A DNA stretch of 33,760 nucleotides from an uncultured Clostridia bacterium (GTDB lineage: Bacteria > Bacillota > Clostridia > Christensenellales > Aristaeellaceae), in the NCBI GenBank assembly GCA_944333055.1, contig CALVKT010000048.1, positions 1-33,760 of the forward strand, written 5' to 3'. This document shows positions 1 to 8,588 of the stretch, one piece after another; within the stretch, counting starts at the first letter, position 1, and the number at the start of each line of letters is the position of its first letter. The notes beneath the pieces were generated by a model, which saw nothing but the letters and a program-made list of their open reading frames with translations, did not search any database and was not told the origin of the DNA. Made by a program: the position numbers and the translations under genes.

Positions 1-54
1 TACTTCTTCTATTTCGGTTCGCTGACTTTCTGTAATCTCGTACATCTTTGCCAT
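1..54 (-). CDS. 5' end of an unidentified protein, cut by the window edge
   Basis: Only the first 18 codons are visible, reading MAKMYEITESQRTEIEEV from the ATG at 54; a second in-frame ATG lies at 45. A good sigma-A-like promoter lies just upstream, so this is probably a real gene start. The short charged N-terminus is somewhat like transposases of the IS630 type, but 18 residues cannot establish a family and no function is claimed. Confidence 0.5.
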   Translation of the reverse strand, partial: MAKMYEITESQRTEIEEV

Positions 55-71
55 CTTTCATCACCCAGATT

Positions 72-100
72 ATTATATCACAGATGGCACTTCTTGTTTA
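72..100 (-). promoter_or_regulatory. Promoter of the left-edge gene
   Basis: On the minus strand, TAAACA (100-95) and TATAAT (77-72) are separated by 17 bases. The -10 is perfect and the -35 matches four of six positions. Transcription would start about 65, a few bases before the ATG at 54. Confidence 0.5.
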
Positions 101-193
101 GTGTTTTGTTTGAAGATTAGTATAAGAGCCGGATGAAGCAGACGCCGAAGGAATTGGACCGATACTTTCGGGCCGTCATGGAGCCGGTTTTGT

Positions 194-225
194 AAAAAAA
201 GATTGCAGCTTCAAGCGCTGCAATC
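194..225 (-). terminator. Rho-independent terminator of the acyltransferase gene
   Basis: A perfect 9-bp stem (201-209 with 217-225, GATTGCAGC/GCTGCAATC) with a 7-base loop is followed, on the minus strand, by seven T residues (200-194). It lies 70 bases past the stop of the acyltransferase gene and fits it as terminator. Confidence 0.8.
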
Positions 226-294
226 TCGGCCGCCGGCAAAGTCGAAGGTCTTTTCAAATGGGTGCGCATCGCTGTGCGCGCTTTCCCTGCCCCG

Positions 295-1422
295 TCATGA
301 TTTCCGCGCCCGCCTGCGCGTTGCGGCGGCCTTGAACGCGTCGGTCGCGCGGGCCACGCCCAGCGGGAGGAAGATGCCCGCGAGCAGGTAGAGCACGTTG
401 AACGCGCTGCGCCCGTCCGGCGCGTAGTTGTAGTGGTAGACGGTGCGGAACGTTTTGACGGAGAAGTCCGCCGCGCCGATGCCCAGCGCGTTGAGGACGA
501 GGAAGACGCTGTTGAGCGCGAAGAAGCCCATGAAGTGGTGCATCATGATGTCAAACGTGTGGCGGCTGGCGTAGAGCGCCACGCGGCTTTTCGCCACATA
601 CGGCGCGAGCAGCCGCGCGATGCGCAGGAAAAACGCGATGGCCAGCGCGCCGCCCGCGTATACGCCGAACGCCCCGCAGGGAAAATAGGAGCAGTCGGAG
701 AGCAGGTAGGCGAGGTTCTCGTAGCGCACGCACAGCAGCGCGCGCAGGATCACGACGATGATCAGATACGGCGCGGTGGGCAGCGTGTCGTGGCGCTCAA
801 GCACCCGGAGATAGAGCTGGCCGCCGGCGTAGCCGGGCAGCAGGATCAGCGTGCGATTGAGAAACAGCGGCAGCGCGTCCTGGCGGCCGGCGTGGCAGAG
901 CGTTACGGCGGCGCTGCCCAGCAGCAGGCACAGCGCGAATGTGACGCGCTCATCGTCCCGCCAGCACCGCTTTGCCGCGCGGCGCAGCAGGCCGTAGAGC
1001 GTCTGGCACAGGAAGAGCGGGAAGATGAACCAGCTGCCCAGGTTCCACGCGAAGTGCTGTCCGTCCACAAGCGGCGCGAGCAGCAGCGTGTAGGCGCTCA
1101 GCGGCGCGCCGATTTCAAAGCCGCCCACCCGGCGCAGCAGCGCCGCGCCCACGCCGTAGACGAGGTTCCAGATATAGAGCGGCACGAGCAGCTTTCCGGC
1201 GCGCGCGGCGATGTCGGCAAGCAAGCCGCCGCGCAGGCGGAAGAAATAGCCCGCGCCGAAGGCGAAGAGCATCAGGTGGAAGGAGTAATAGCGGAACAGA
1301 TCGCCCATGGAGAACATGTCCTCCAGCGTCGTGTGCCCGTCCACGACCAGCACGATGGCGATCAGATACAGCGCGCGGAAGACCGTGTTTTCCGCCGGGC
1401 GGGGGGAAGCGTCATGCTTCAT
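295..1422 (-). CDS. Membrane acyltransferase, acyltransferase-3 family
   Basis: The 375-residue product is strongly hydrophobic, with about ten predicted membrane segments, and starts with a short polar tail before the motif VVDGHTTLEDMF. This layout, with a His near the end of the first helix and further His residues near the last third (MMHHFMGF), fits the acyltransferase-3 family, which transfers acyl groups to cell-surface sugars or polymers at the inner membrane. The substrate cannot be told from sequence. The ATG at 1422 is preceded by GAGGTG at suitable spacing. The gene stands alone, divergent from the XRE regulator, and ends before a clear terminator at 194-225. Family assignment is fairly sure; specific role unknown. 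Confidence 0.75.
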   Translation of the reverse strand: MKHDASPRPAENTVFRALYLIAIVLVVDGHTTLEDMFSMGDLFRYYSFHLMLFAFGAGYFFRLRGGLLADIAARAGKLLVPLYIWNLVYGVGAALLRRVGGFEIGAPLSAYTLLLAPLVDGQHFAWNLGSWFIFPLFLCQTLYGLLRRAAKRCWRDDERVTFALCLLLGSAAVTLCHAGRQDALPLFLNRTLILLPGYAGGQLYLRVLERHDTLPTAPYLIIVVILRALLCVRYENLAYLLSDCSYFPCGAFGVYAGGALAIAFFLRIARLLAPYVAKSRVALYASRHTFDIMMHHFMGFFALNSVFLVLNALGIGAADFSVKTFRTVYHYNYAPDGRSAFNVLYLLAGIFLPLGVARATDAFKAAATRRRARKS

Positions 1423-1733
1423 GGCACACCTCAGGATGCGGTCGATGGGGAAAAGAGGGCGTACAATCCGGCGCCGCGCGCGGGCGAAACGGGGCGCACG
1501 ACGGGCGGGTCAGTGGGCGAGGACGGGACGAAAAGTGCGCTCTTGCATTGAAAAAAAGCGAGTGATTGCTCGGAAATTTGCGTGATAAAAACGATTGAAA
1601 AATAAAAAAATAGTGTTGAAACCATGAAAATACATCATTTTTGTCAGTAGACGTTCAGAAAATCAACCGTATACTTAAAGTAACAGGTTTGATCCGGCAA
1701 ATCCTGTGACAATGGTGGTATGGAGGTGTTGGT
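1423..1733. other. Divergent intergenic region, 311 bases
   Basis: This gap separates the acyltransferase (minus) from the XRE regulator (plus). Bases 1423-1545 are GC-rich like the coding DNA, whereas 1546-1680 is clearly AT-rich with poly-A/T runs, as expected of a control region. One plausible plus-strand promoter is listed separately; no convincing minus-strand promoter was found. No further gene is recognisable. Confidence 0.5.
1648..1675 (+). promoter_or_regulatory. Possible promoter of the XRE regulator
   Basis: TAGACG (1648-1653) and TATACT (1670-1675) are spaced by 16 bases; the -35 matches four of six and the -10 five of six consensus bases. It sits about 60 bases upstream of the ATG at 1734. 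Confidence 0.35.
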
Positions 1734-2024
1734 ATGGTCAAGTTTGGCGAGCGACTCAAGGCCGCACGTACCGCCAAACACATGAGCCAACAAGTCCTGG
1801 CGGATGTGATTGGAAAGAGCCTTAACACCGTCGGGCTGTATGAGCGCGGGCTCAGGCAGCCGAGTCTTGAAACGCTCTGTCTTCTGGCGGATACGCTGGA
1901 TGTGTCCTGCGATTATCTGCTGGCGAGAACCGAGGCGAAGAAGACAGCCGAGATTTCGGAAGGTGCGAGCGACAATCTGGAGATGCGCGTCACGCGGATT
2001 GAAAACCATCTGGGCCTCGATTGA
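1734..2024 (+). CDS. XRE-family helix-turn-helix transcriptional regulator
   Basis: The 96-residue product is a single Cro/CI-type DNA-binding domain (residues about 5-65). It contains LKAARTAKHMSQQVLADVIG, then the recognition helix region around NTVGLYERGLRQPSLETL and the typical closing segment LADTLDVSCDYLLAR. The C-terminal 25 residues (SDNLEMRVTRIENHLGL) look like a short amphipathic helix, perhaps for dimerisation. GGAGGTG lies seven bases before the ATG. The gene is monocistronic and ends at a strong hairpin terminator. Such small regulators commonly repress themselves or a neighbour; the divergent acyltransferase is a possible but unproven target. Confidence 0.9.
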   Translation: MVKFGERLKAARTAKHMSQQVLADVIGKSLNTVGLYERGLRQPSLETLCLLADTLDVSCDYLLARTEAKKTAEISEGASDNLEMRVTRIENHLGLD

Positions 2025-2050
2025 TGGATGAATCCGCGTCGGGCGATAGG

Positions 2051-2078
2051 AAAAGCGTCGAATACCGGCGCTTTTTTT
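2051..2078. terminator. Terminator between convergent genes
   Basis: A 10-bp stem (2051-2060 with 2066-2075, one T-G wobble) with loop AATAC and a T run (2072-2078) ends the XRE gene. The A run at 2051-2054 makes it usable in the minus direction too, where it overlaps the stop codon of the exonuclease gene (2080-2078). Confidence 0.8.
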
Positions 2079-3076
2079 CATGCGCCGCCGCGCTTTTTTG
2101 CCAGGGCGTCCGCCATGCACAGGCGATGGTGGCGCTTCTTCTGGGGCAGGAGCTGATAGAGCCTGTACGCCTCGCGCGTGCCCGCGATGTCCGCCTCGTC
2201 GGCGGCGTAGGCGCGCTGGTGCATGATCAGCAGGCCGTTTGACACGCGCTTGAAGTGCATCTGGCCGTAGACCATGCCGTGCGCCGAGCAGCGGGCGAGC
2301 GCCGCGTATTTGTCGCGTCCGGTGTCAAACCACGGCGTGTCAAACGATGTGCGCCGGCCGCAGGCGGGGCAGGCGATGTGCATGAGGCGCTCGTCGGCGA
2401 GCGCGTCGCTCTGATAGGCGTACTTCGTGGGCACGGAGAGCAGGGCGCTCGTGGCGATGCGCGCTTCCCGGCGCAGCACGGCGTCAAGCTGCGCGCGCCT
2501 GTCCGGCGCCATGGCGGCGACGGCCCTGTCGATGGCGGCGAGCAGCGCGGCGGTGCACGTGGCGTCGTAGACGGCGCGGTGCGCGGGCGCGTCCAGCTCC
2601 ACGTGCAGGTGCTCCATCGCGGCGTGCAGGTTCATCTGCTGATGGCAGGAACCCAGGCACGCGCCGCCGAACACGAGCTGCGCGTCGATGGGCGGGGTGA
2701 AGGGCATGCCGGTCTGGTGAAAGGCGGCGTTGCGCCGCAGCACGGGAAAGTCGTCCCGGCCCCAGGTGACCAGCTGCGCATCCTCGCCGCACCAGTGGAT
2801 GAAATCGGCGAACACGTCGGCAAAGGCGTCGCCGTGCGCCAGTTCCTCCTCGGTCATGCCCGTCACCTGCTTGATGTGCTTGTCCAGGCGCGTGTAGAGC
2901 CGGGGGCGGATGAGCCGGGAGAACGTGTCGGTGACGGCGTAGCTGCGATCCACGCGGCACGCGCCGATCTCGATGATCTCGTGGGGCATGCGGTGATTGG
3001 GGTGATAGCTGTTCTGGTTCCACTCCAGATCAAAGACGATGAGGTGGCGGCATGCGTCGTTTGCGAGAGAAAACAT
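2078..3076 (-). CDS. DEDDh 3'-5' exonuclease, DnaQ-like fold
   Basis: The 332-residue protein opens with the Exo I motif FDLEWNQN (D16, E18), has a central WGRDDFPVL block (D108/D109) and ends the nuclease domain with HRAVYDA (H166, D171). This is the DEDDh set that binds two metal ions. Family members trim RNA or DNA from the 3' end; this one resembles stand-alone Firmicute exonucleases rather than a polymerase subunit. Residues about 215-290 form an extra C-terminal part with CPAC (236-239) and a later C-x2-H pair (263-266), suggesting a zinc-ribbon-like module. The ATG at 3076 follows AGGAACAGGATG. It converges with the XRE gene and is divergent from sdaAB. Confidence 0.85.
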   Translation of the reverse strand: MFSLANDACRHLIVFDLEWNQNSYHPNHRMPHEIIEIGACRVDRSYAVTDTFSRLIRPRLYTRLDKHIKQVTGMTEEELAHGDAFADVFADFIHWCGEDAQLVTWGRDDFPVLRRNAAFHQTGMPFTPPIDAQLVFGGACLGSCHQQMNLHAAMEHLHVELDAPAHRAVYDATCTAALLAAIDRAVAAMAPDRRAQLDAVLRREARIATSALLSVPTKYAYQSDALADERLMHIACPACGRRTSFDTPWFDTGRDKYAALARCSAHGMVYGQMHFKRVSNGLLIMHQRAYAADEADIAGTREAYRLYQLLPQKKRHHRLCMADALAKKRGGA

Positions 3077-3168
3077 GGTTCACATCCTGTTCCTGAATGC
3101 TGTATAGGCTTATTGTACAGCATCAGCCCGTTTTTTCATAGAGGGAATTTCAGCGTGCGCGCTGCGCC

Positions 3169-3197
3169 TTGAATCCTGCACGCTTTTCTGGTATGAT
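3169..3197 (+). promoter_or_regulatory. Promoter of the sdaAB-sdaAA operon
   Basis: TTGAAT (3169-3174) and TATGAT (3192-3197) are separated by exactly 17 bases. Transcription would start near 3204, which rules out the longer reading frame beginning at 3169 and supports the sdaAB start at 3229. Confidence 0.75.
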
Positions 3198-3228
3198 CAT
3201 GGCAAGGACAAGACGGAGGAACATGCGG

Positions 3229-3900
3229 ATGAACCTGTTTGATATTCTGGGGCCGGTGATGGTCGGGCCGAGCTCTTCGCACACGGCGGGCGCGGTGCGC
3301 ATCGGGCGCATGGCGCACAGGCTCCTTGACGAAGGCACGCCCGTTCGCGCGGATATCGTGCTCTCCGGCTCCTTCGCCGCGACGGGCTGCGGCCACGGCA
3401 CGGATCGCGCGCTGGTGGCGGGCCTGCTGGGCATGCAGACGGACGACGAGCGGATCAAGGACAGCTTTGCCGAGGCGGCGGCGTGCGGCATGGCGTATGC
3501 GTTTTCGCGGGTGAACCTCGCCGGGGAGCACCCGAACACCGCAAAGATCGATCTGGTGGGCGCGTCGGGCAGGACGCTGTCGATGACGGCCTCCTCGCTG
3601 GGCGGCGGGCGCATCGCGGTGGTGGCGCTCAACGGCCTGCGCGTGCGCTTCTCCGGCGATCTGCCCACGCTGATCGTGCAGAACCGCGACCTACCCGGCC
3701 ACGTGCGCGACGTATCGGACGTGCTCGCACGGGACGGCGTGAACATCGCGACGCTGCACCTGTATCGCGACCATCCCGGCGGCGACGCCGTGATGGTCAT
3801 TGAGATAGACAAGGCGATTTCCGCGCAGCGGCTTGACACGCTGCGCGCCATTCGCGGCATCACGGCCGTCACGTTTGTCGGCGCGCAGGAGGAGGAGTGA
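3229..3900 (+). CDS. sdaAB: L-serine dehydratase, iron-sulfur-dependent, beta subunit
   Basis: The 223-residue product starts MNLFDILGPVMVGPSSSHTAG, the hallmark of the small subunit of the two-part bacterial serine dehydratase (L-serine to pyruvate plus ammonia). The C-terminal 75 residues, beginning about PGHVRDVSDVL, form an ACT domain typical of this subunit. The ATG at 3229 is chosen because GGAGGA lies eight bases upstream, whereas ATG 3223 is only two bases from it and the earlier in-frame start lies within the -35 hexamer. The gene is followed at once by sdaAA; together they make the oxygen-sensitive [4Fe-4S] enzyme used by anaerobes to ferment serine. Confidence 0.95.
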   Translation: MNLFDILGPVMVGPSSSHTAGAVRIGRMAHRLLDEGTPVRADIVLSGSFAATGCGHGTDRALVAGLLGMQTDDERIKDSFAEAAACGMAYAFSRVNLAGEHPNTAKIDLVGASGRTLSMTASSLGGGRIAVVALNGLRVRFSGDLPTLIVQNRDLPGHVRDVSDVLARDGVNIATLHLYRDHPGGDAVMVIEIDKAISAQRLDTLRAIRGITAVTFVGAQEEE

Positions 3901-3902
3901 AC

Positions 3903-4772
3903 ATGGCCATCGAATCGCTGGCGGCCCTGATGGACGCCGGGGCGCGCGAGGATCTCTTTGAGGTGATCGTGCGCAGCGACTGCGTGGATCGCGGCGTGAC
4001 GCGCGAGGCGTCCATCGCGCGGATGACCGCGCTCTATGACGCGATCCGCCGCGCGCGGAGCGGATATGATCCCGCGCTGCGCTCGCGCAGCGGCATGGTC
4101 GGCGGCGACGGCGCGAAGATGCGCGCCCATGCGCAGTCCGGCCGGACAATCTGCGGCCCATACATCGGCGGCGTGCTGGCGCAGGCGCTGGAGATGGGCG
4201 AGAGCAACGCGTGCATGAAGTGCATCGTGGCCGCGCCCACGGCGGGCAGCTGCGGCGTGCTGCCGGCGGTGCTGCTGCCGTATCAGGAGCGGGAGAACCT
4301 GCCGGATGCGGCGATGGTGCGCGCGCTGTACGTGGCCGGGGCCATCGGGCAGGTGATCGCGCAGAAGGCGTCCATCGCGGGCGCGGCGGGCGGCTGCCAG
4401 GCGGAGAGCGGCACGGCGAGCGCGATGGGCGCGGCGGCGCTGTGCTATCTGGCCGGGGGCAGCGCGCAGGCGGTCTGCCACGCGGCGGCGCTGGCGCTCA
4501 AGAGCCTGCTGGGGCTGGTGTGCGATCCGGTCGCGGGGCTGGTGGAGGTGCCCTGCGTCAAGCGCAACGCGGCGGGCGCGATGATCGCCATGTCCAGCGC
4601 GGATCTGGCGCTGGCGGGCATCCGTTCGGCGGTGCCGCCGGATCAGGTGATCGACGCGATGCGCGAGGTCGGGGACAAGATGGACGTCTCCCTGCGGGAG
4701 ACGGGCATGGGCGGCGTGGCCGCCACGCCGTTTGGCCAGCGCGTCGCGGAGCAGATGATGGAGAACGCGTAA
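3903..4772 (+). CDS. sdaAA: L-serine dehydratase, iron-sulfur-dependent, alpha subunit
   Basis: The 289-residue product carries the catalytic domain. Visible motifs are SGMVGGDGAKM (63-73), APTAGSCGVLPAV, GGCQAESGTASAMGAA with Cys165, and CDPVAGLVEVPCVKRN with Cys207 and Cys218. These three cysteines fit the ligands of the [4Fe-4S] cluster that activates serine. The length is normal for the split enzyme. The ATG at 3903 is preferred over the in-frame GTG at 3897 because GGAGGA would abut the GTG but sits six bases before the ATG. It lies two bases downstream of the sdaAB stop and is surely co-transcribed with it. No clear terminator follows; a MITE-like end lies at 4790-4832. Confidence 0.95.
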   Translation: MAIESLAALMDAGAREDLFEVIVRSDCVDRGVTREASIARMTALYDAIRRARSGYDPALRSRSGMVGGDGAKMRAHAQSGRTICGPYIGGVLAQALEMGESNACMKCIVAAPTAGSCGVLPAVLLPYQERENLPDAAMVRALYVAGAIGQVIAQKASIAGAAGGCQAESGTASAMGAAALCYLAGGSAQAVCHAAALALKSLLGLVCDPVAGLVEVPCVKRNAAGAMIAMSSADLALAGIRSAVPPDQVIDAMREVGDKMDVSLRETGMGGVAATPFGQRVAEQMMENA

Positions 4773-4789
4773 CGGGGAGAAAAAGGCTG

Positions 4790-4832
4790 ATACTGATTCT
4801 TGATGAAAGAGCTTAAAACAGCGCGAAGCGAG
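4790..4832 (+). repeat. Solo end of a MITE-like element
   Basis: The stretch beginning ATACTGATTCTTGATGAAAG and running into CAGCGCGAAGCGAGG matches, at roughly three bases in four, the left end of the element at 11920-12113 (ATACTGATTTCTGCTAAAAA then CAGCGCGAAGCGAAG). Its first 19 bases also match the reverse complement of that element's right end. It lies between sdaAA and the convergent ABC gene. Confidence 0.5.
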
Positions 4833-4840
4833 GTTTTTGA

Positions 4841-6760
4841 TTATTCCACTTCCTCGAAGTCGCCGGTGTAGAGCTGGTAGTACTTGCCCTTGTGCGCGAT
4901 CAGGTCGTCGTGCGTGCCGCGCTCGATGATGCGCCCGTTCTCCAGGACCATGATGCAGTCGCTGTTCTTGACCGTGGAGAGCCGGTGCGCGATGACGAAC
5001 GTCGTGCGGCCCTTCATCAGCGAGTCCATGCCCGCCTGCACGAGCGACTCCGTGCGCGTGTCGATGGAGGAGGTCGCCTCGTCGAGGATCAGCACCGGCG
5101 GGTCGGCGACGGCCGCGCGGGCGATGGCCAGCAGCTGGCGCTGGCCCTGAGAGAGGTTCGCGCCGTCGCCGGTGAGCATCGTGTCGTAGCCCCTGGGCAG
5201 GCGGGTGATGAAGCCATCCGCGTTGGCCAGCTTCGCCGCGGCGATGCACTCCTCGTCCGTGGCGTCCAGGCGGCCGTAGCGGATGTTGTCCATGACCGTG
5301 CCGGTGAACAGGTGCGTGTCCTGAAGCACGATGCCCAGCGAACGGCGCAGGTCGTCCTTCTTGATCTTGTTGATGTTGATGCCGTCGTAGCGGATCTTGC
5401 CGTCCTGGATGTCGTAGAAGCGGTTGATCAGGTTGGTGATGGTCGTCTTGCCCGCGCCGGTGGAGCCGACGAACGCGATCTTCTGGCCCGGCGTGGCGTA
5501 GAGCTTGATGTCGTGGAGCACCATCTTCTCCTCGGTGTAGCCAAAGTCCACGCCGTCCATGACGATGTCGCCCTTGAGCTCGACGTAGTCGGTCAGGCCG
5601 GTCGCCTGATGCGTGTGCTTCCACGCCCACAGGCCCGTGCGCTCGGCGCACTCGCTGAGCGTGCCGTCGGCGTTGCGCCTGGCGTTGACGATGGTGACGT
5701 AGCCGTTGTCGGCCTCCGGCTCCTCGTCGAGCAGCTCGAAGACGCGCTCCGCGCCGGCCAACGCCATGACGATGGAGTTGGCCTGCTGGGAGACCTGATT
5801 GATCGGCTGGTTGAAGCTCTTGTTGAGCGTGAGGAAGGAGACGATCGTGCCGATGGTCAGCCCCAGATAGCCGTTCACCGCCAGCAGGCCGCCGGCGATG
5901 GCGCACAGCACGTAGCTCAGGTTGCCGATGGCGATGTTCACCGGCATGATCGTGCTGGAGATGCGCTGGGCGTTATAGGCGCTCTCGCGCAGGCGCTCGT
6001 TGAGCTTGCGGAAGTCCTCGATCGTCCTGTCCTCGTGACAGAAGACCTTGACGACCTTCTGGCCGTCCATCATCTCCTCGATGTAGCCGTTCACCTTGCC
6101 CAGATCCTGCTGCTGGCGCACGAAGTAGCCGCCGGAGCGCGCCATGCGGTTCATGGAGATCGCCAGCATGACGGCGACCATGGCGAGCGTGAGCAGCGTC
6201 AGGGGCACGTTGAGGATGATCATGGAGATCAGCACGCTGGCGATGGTCACGACGCTGGAGATCAGATGCGTGAGCGACTGGGAGATCATCTGGCGCAGCG
6301 TGTCCACGTCGTTGGTGTAGACGCTCATGATGTCGCCGTGCGCGTGCGTGTCGAAGTAGCGCACCGGCAGGCGTTCCATCCTGGCAAAGAGCTTGATGCG
6401 CACGTTCTTGAGCGTGCCCTGGGAGATGAAGATCATCAGGTAGTTTTGCAGCCAGGAGGCGAACGTGCCCAGCGCGTAGAAGCACGCCACGCCGGCGATA
6501 GCGCCGGCCAGCGGGCCGAAGTCCGGGTTTTCCTGGCCGGTCATCGGCAGGATATAGTCGTCAATCAGCGTCTGCGTGAAGAGCGTGCCGCGCACGGATG
6601 CGACGGCGCTGACCACGATGCACACGATCACCAGCAGATAGTGCAGCGCATAGCGGCTGAGAATTTCGCGCAGGATGCGCATAAAGGTTTTGCCGGGGTT
6701 CTTGGCGCCCGGGCCTTTCCTGGGTGTATGGCCGTCGTGCGGGCCGGGTCCCTTCATCAT
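4841..6760 (-). CDS. ABC exporter half-transporter with canonical ATPase site
   Basis: The 639-residue protein fuses a six-helix membrane domain (about 30-325) to an ATPase domain (about 395-639). Motifs are Walker A GSTGAGKTT (432-440), Q-loop IVLQDTHLFTG, signature LSQGQ (536-540), Walker B LILDE with catalytic Glu561, and H-loop His592. A polar insert of some 50 residues separates the two domains (about 345-395). Its partner gene upstream has a degenerate site, so the two should pair as a heterodimeric multidrug-type exporter in the cytoplasmic membrane. The ATG at 6760 overlaps the partner's stop codon (ATGATG) and has GGAGG nine bases upstream, suggesting translational coupling. Substrate unknown; the MarR gene in the operon suggests a toxic compound. 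Confidence 0.9.
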   Translation of the reverse strand: MMKGPGPHDGHTPRKGPGAKNPGKTFMRILREILSRYALHYLLVIVCIVVSAVASVRGTLFTQTLIDDYILPMTGQENPDFGPLAGAIAGVACFYALGTFASWLQNYLMIFISQGTLKNVRIKLFARMERLPVRYFDTHAHGDIMSVYTNDVDTLRQMISQSLTHLISSVVTIASVLISMIILNVPLTLLTLAMVAVMLAISMNRMARSGGYFVRQQQDLGKVNGYIEEMMDGQKVVKVFCHEDRTIEDFRKLNERLRESAYNAQRISSTIMPVNIAIGNLSYVLCAIAGGLLAVNGYLGLTIGTIVSFLTLNKSFNQPINQVSQQANSIVMALAGAERVFELLDEEPEADNGYVTIVNARRNADGTLSECAERTGLWAWKHTHQATGLTDYVELKGDIVMDGVDFGYTEEKMVLHDIKLYATPGQKIAFVGSTGAGKTTITNLINRFYDIQDGKIRYDGININKIKKDDLRRSLGIVLQDTHLFTGTVMDNIRYGRLDATDEECIAAAKLANADGFITRLPRGYDTMLTGDGANLSQGQRQLLAIARAAVADPPVLILDEATSSIDTRTESLVQAGMDSLMKGRTTFVIAHRLSTVKNSDCIMVLENGRIIERGTHDDLIAHKGKYYQLYTGDFEEVE

Positions 6761-8571
6761 GCGCGGCCGCCTCCTTTCATGTCATGATTGTCGCGCCGGG
6801 CGGCCTCGTCAAAATCGCCGCTGCCCGCCTGCGACTGACTGTTGAAGACCTCCTGATAGATCGGGCAGGTCTCAAGCAGGTTTTCGGGCGTATCAAATGC
6901 CGCCACACGGCCCTCGTCCATCACCAGCACGCGGTCGGCGTCCTGTACGGAGGCGATGCGCTGGGCGATGATGATCTTGGTCGTGCCGGGGATGTGCGTG
7001 CGCAGGGCTGCGCGGATCTTCGCGTCCGTCGCGGTGTCCACGGCGCTGGTGGAGTCGTCGAGGATGAGCACCTTGGGCTGCTTGAGCAGCGCGCGGGCGA
7101 TGCACAGGCGCTGCTTCTGGCCGCCGGATACGTTCGCGCCGCCGCGCTCGATGCACGTATTGTAGCCGTCCGGGAATTTCTCGATGAACTCGTCCGCGCA
7201 GGCGAGGCGGCAGGCCTCCTTGCATTCCTCCAGCGTCGCATCTTCCTTGCCCCAGCGCAGGTTATCCAGGATGGTGCCGGTGAAGAGCACGTTCTTTTGC
7301 AGCACGACGGCGACCTCGTTGCGCAGGGTCTCCAAATCGTAGCGGCGCACGTCCACGCCGCCCACGCACACGCAGCCGCTGTCCACGTCGTACAGGCGGG
7401 AGATCAGGTTCACGAGGCTGGATTTGCTGGAGCCCGTGCCGCCGATGACGCCGATGGTCTCGCCGGAGCGGATGTGCAGATCGATGTCCGAGAGCACGGG
7501 CTTGCCGGATGTTTCGGCGCTTTTGTGATAGGAAAAGGTCACGTCTTCAAAGTCGATGGCGCCGTCCTTGACGCGCGTGACCGCGTTCTCCGGGGAGACG
7601 ATCTCGGCCTTCTCATCGAGCACCTCCTCGATGCGCTGCGCGGCGGCCATCGACTGGGTGACCATGACAAAGACCATGGAGATCATCATCAGGCTCATGA
7701 GGATGTTCATCACGTAGGAGAGCATGCTGGTGAGCTCGCCGGTGGTCAGGCCGGTGCCGCCCACGATCATCTTCGCGCCGAACCAGCTGAGCAGCAGGAT
7801 GCACGAGTAGACGCAGAGCATCATCACCGGGCTGTTCAGGGAGATGATCTTCTCGGCGGAGACGGAGTTCCTGTAGAGGTCTTCCGCCGCCTTCCTGAAC
7901 TTGCTGTTCTCGTAGGACTCGCGAACGAACGCCTTCACCACGCGGATGGCGCCCACGTTTTCCTTGATCGTGCCGTTGACCGCGTCATATTTCTTGAACA
8001 TCTGCCGGAAGTAGCGCATGGACAGCGGGATGATCACAAAGAGCGAGGCGGTCAGCACGAGAAGCACGACGAGGAAGATCAGCGACAGCTTCGCGTTGAT
8101 GGAAAACGCCATCACCAGCGCCGAGATCATCATGACCGGCGCGCGCGCGCAGACCATGAGGATCATGTGCAGCGCGTTTTGCACGTTGGTGACGTCGGTG
8201 GTCAATCGCGTGACCAGACCGGCGGTGGAAAACCGGTCGATGTTGGAAAAGGAAAACGTCTGGATGTTCTCAAACATCGCCTCGCGCAGGTTGCACGCAA
8301 AGCCCGTGCTCACGCGCGCGCTGAGCTTGTTGCCCACCACGCCGCAGACCATGCTCAGCAGCGCCAGCGCGGCCATGAGCAGTCCGGTCTTCATCACGTG
8401 CTGCATGTTTCCGGCGGAGATGCCCTCGTCGATGATCGAGGCGGTCAGGTAGGGGATGAGGATCTCCAGCACGACGCAGCAGACCGTCAGAAGCGGCGAG
8501 AGGAGCGCATCCCGTTTGTAGGATCCGATGTATCTCGCCAGACGGCCGCCCGTCTTCAGCTTGTCGTTCAT
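6757..8571 (-). CDS. ABC exporter half-transporter with degenerate ATPase site
   Basis: With the start chosen here the product has 604 residues: membrane domain about 20-320, ATPase domain about 335-604. Walker A is GGTGSSKSS (377-385) and the signature is VSGGQ (481-485). However, Walker B reads LILDD, with Asp506 where the catalytic Glu should be, and the H-loop position is Gln537 (IIAQR). This Asp/Gln pair is known from the non-hydrolysing site of heterodimeric exporters such as TM287/288 and BmrCD. ATG 8571 has GGAGGA nine bases upstream; the in-frame ATG at 8592 overlaps the MarR stop and has only a weak site. The gene is second in the MarR operon and couples to the canonical half-transporter. 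Confidence 0.9.
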   Translation of the reverse strand: MNDKLKTGGRLARYIGSYKRDALLSPLLTVCCVVLEILIPYLTASIIDEGISAGNMQHVMKTGLLMAALALLSMVCGVVGNKLSARVSTGFACNLREAMFENIQTFSFSNIDRFSTAGLVTRLTTDVTNVQNALHMILMVCARAPVMMISALVMAFSINAKLSLIFLVVLLVLTASLFVIIPLSMRYFRQMFKKYDAVNGTIKENVGAIRVVKAFVRESYENSKFRKAAEDLYRNSVSAEKIISLNSPVMMLCVYSCILLLSWFGAKMIVGGTGLTTGELTSMLSYVMNILMSLMMISMVFVMVTQSMAAAQRIEEVLDEKAEIVSPENAVTRVKDGAIDFEDVTFSYHKSAETSGKPVLSDIDLHIRSGETIGVIGGTGSSKSSLVNLISRLYDVDSGCVCVGGVDVRRYDLETLRNEVAVVLQKNVLFTGTILDNLRWGKEDATLEECKEACRLACADEFIEKFPDGYNTCIERGGANVSGGQKQRLCIARALLKQPKVLILDDSTSAVDTATDAKIRAALRTHIPGTTKIIIAQRIASVQDADRVLVMDEGRVAAFDTPENLLETCPIYQEVFNSQSQAGSGDFDEAARRDNHDMKGGGRA

Positions 8572-8588
8572 GCGTTGTGTTCCTCCAT

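Noticed and set aside
1644-2120. 158-codon minus-strand frame opposite the XRE gene
   Set aside because: It lies over the regulator and terminator, with no start site or domain.
3150-5906. Long minus-strand frame over sdaAB, sdaAA and the ABC gene
   Set aside because: The translation is Arg/His-rich shadow sequence; the true genes in other frames have full domains and start sites.
4892-6787. 631-codon plus-strand frame opposite the ABC half-transporter
   Set aside because: It is antisense to a certain gene, with Asp/His/Val-rich text and no domain.
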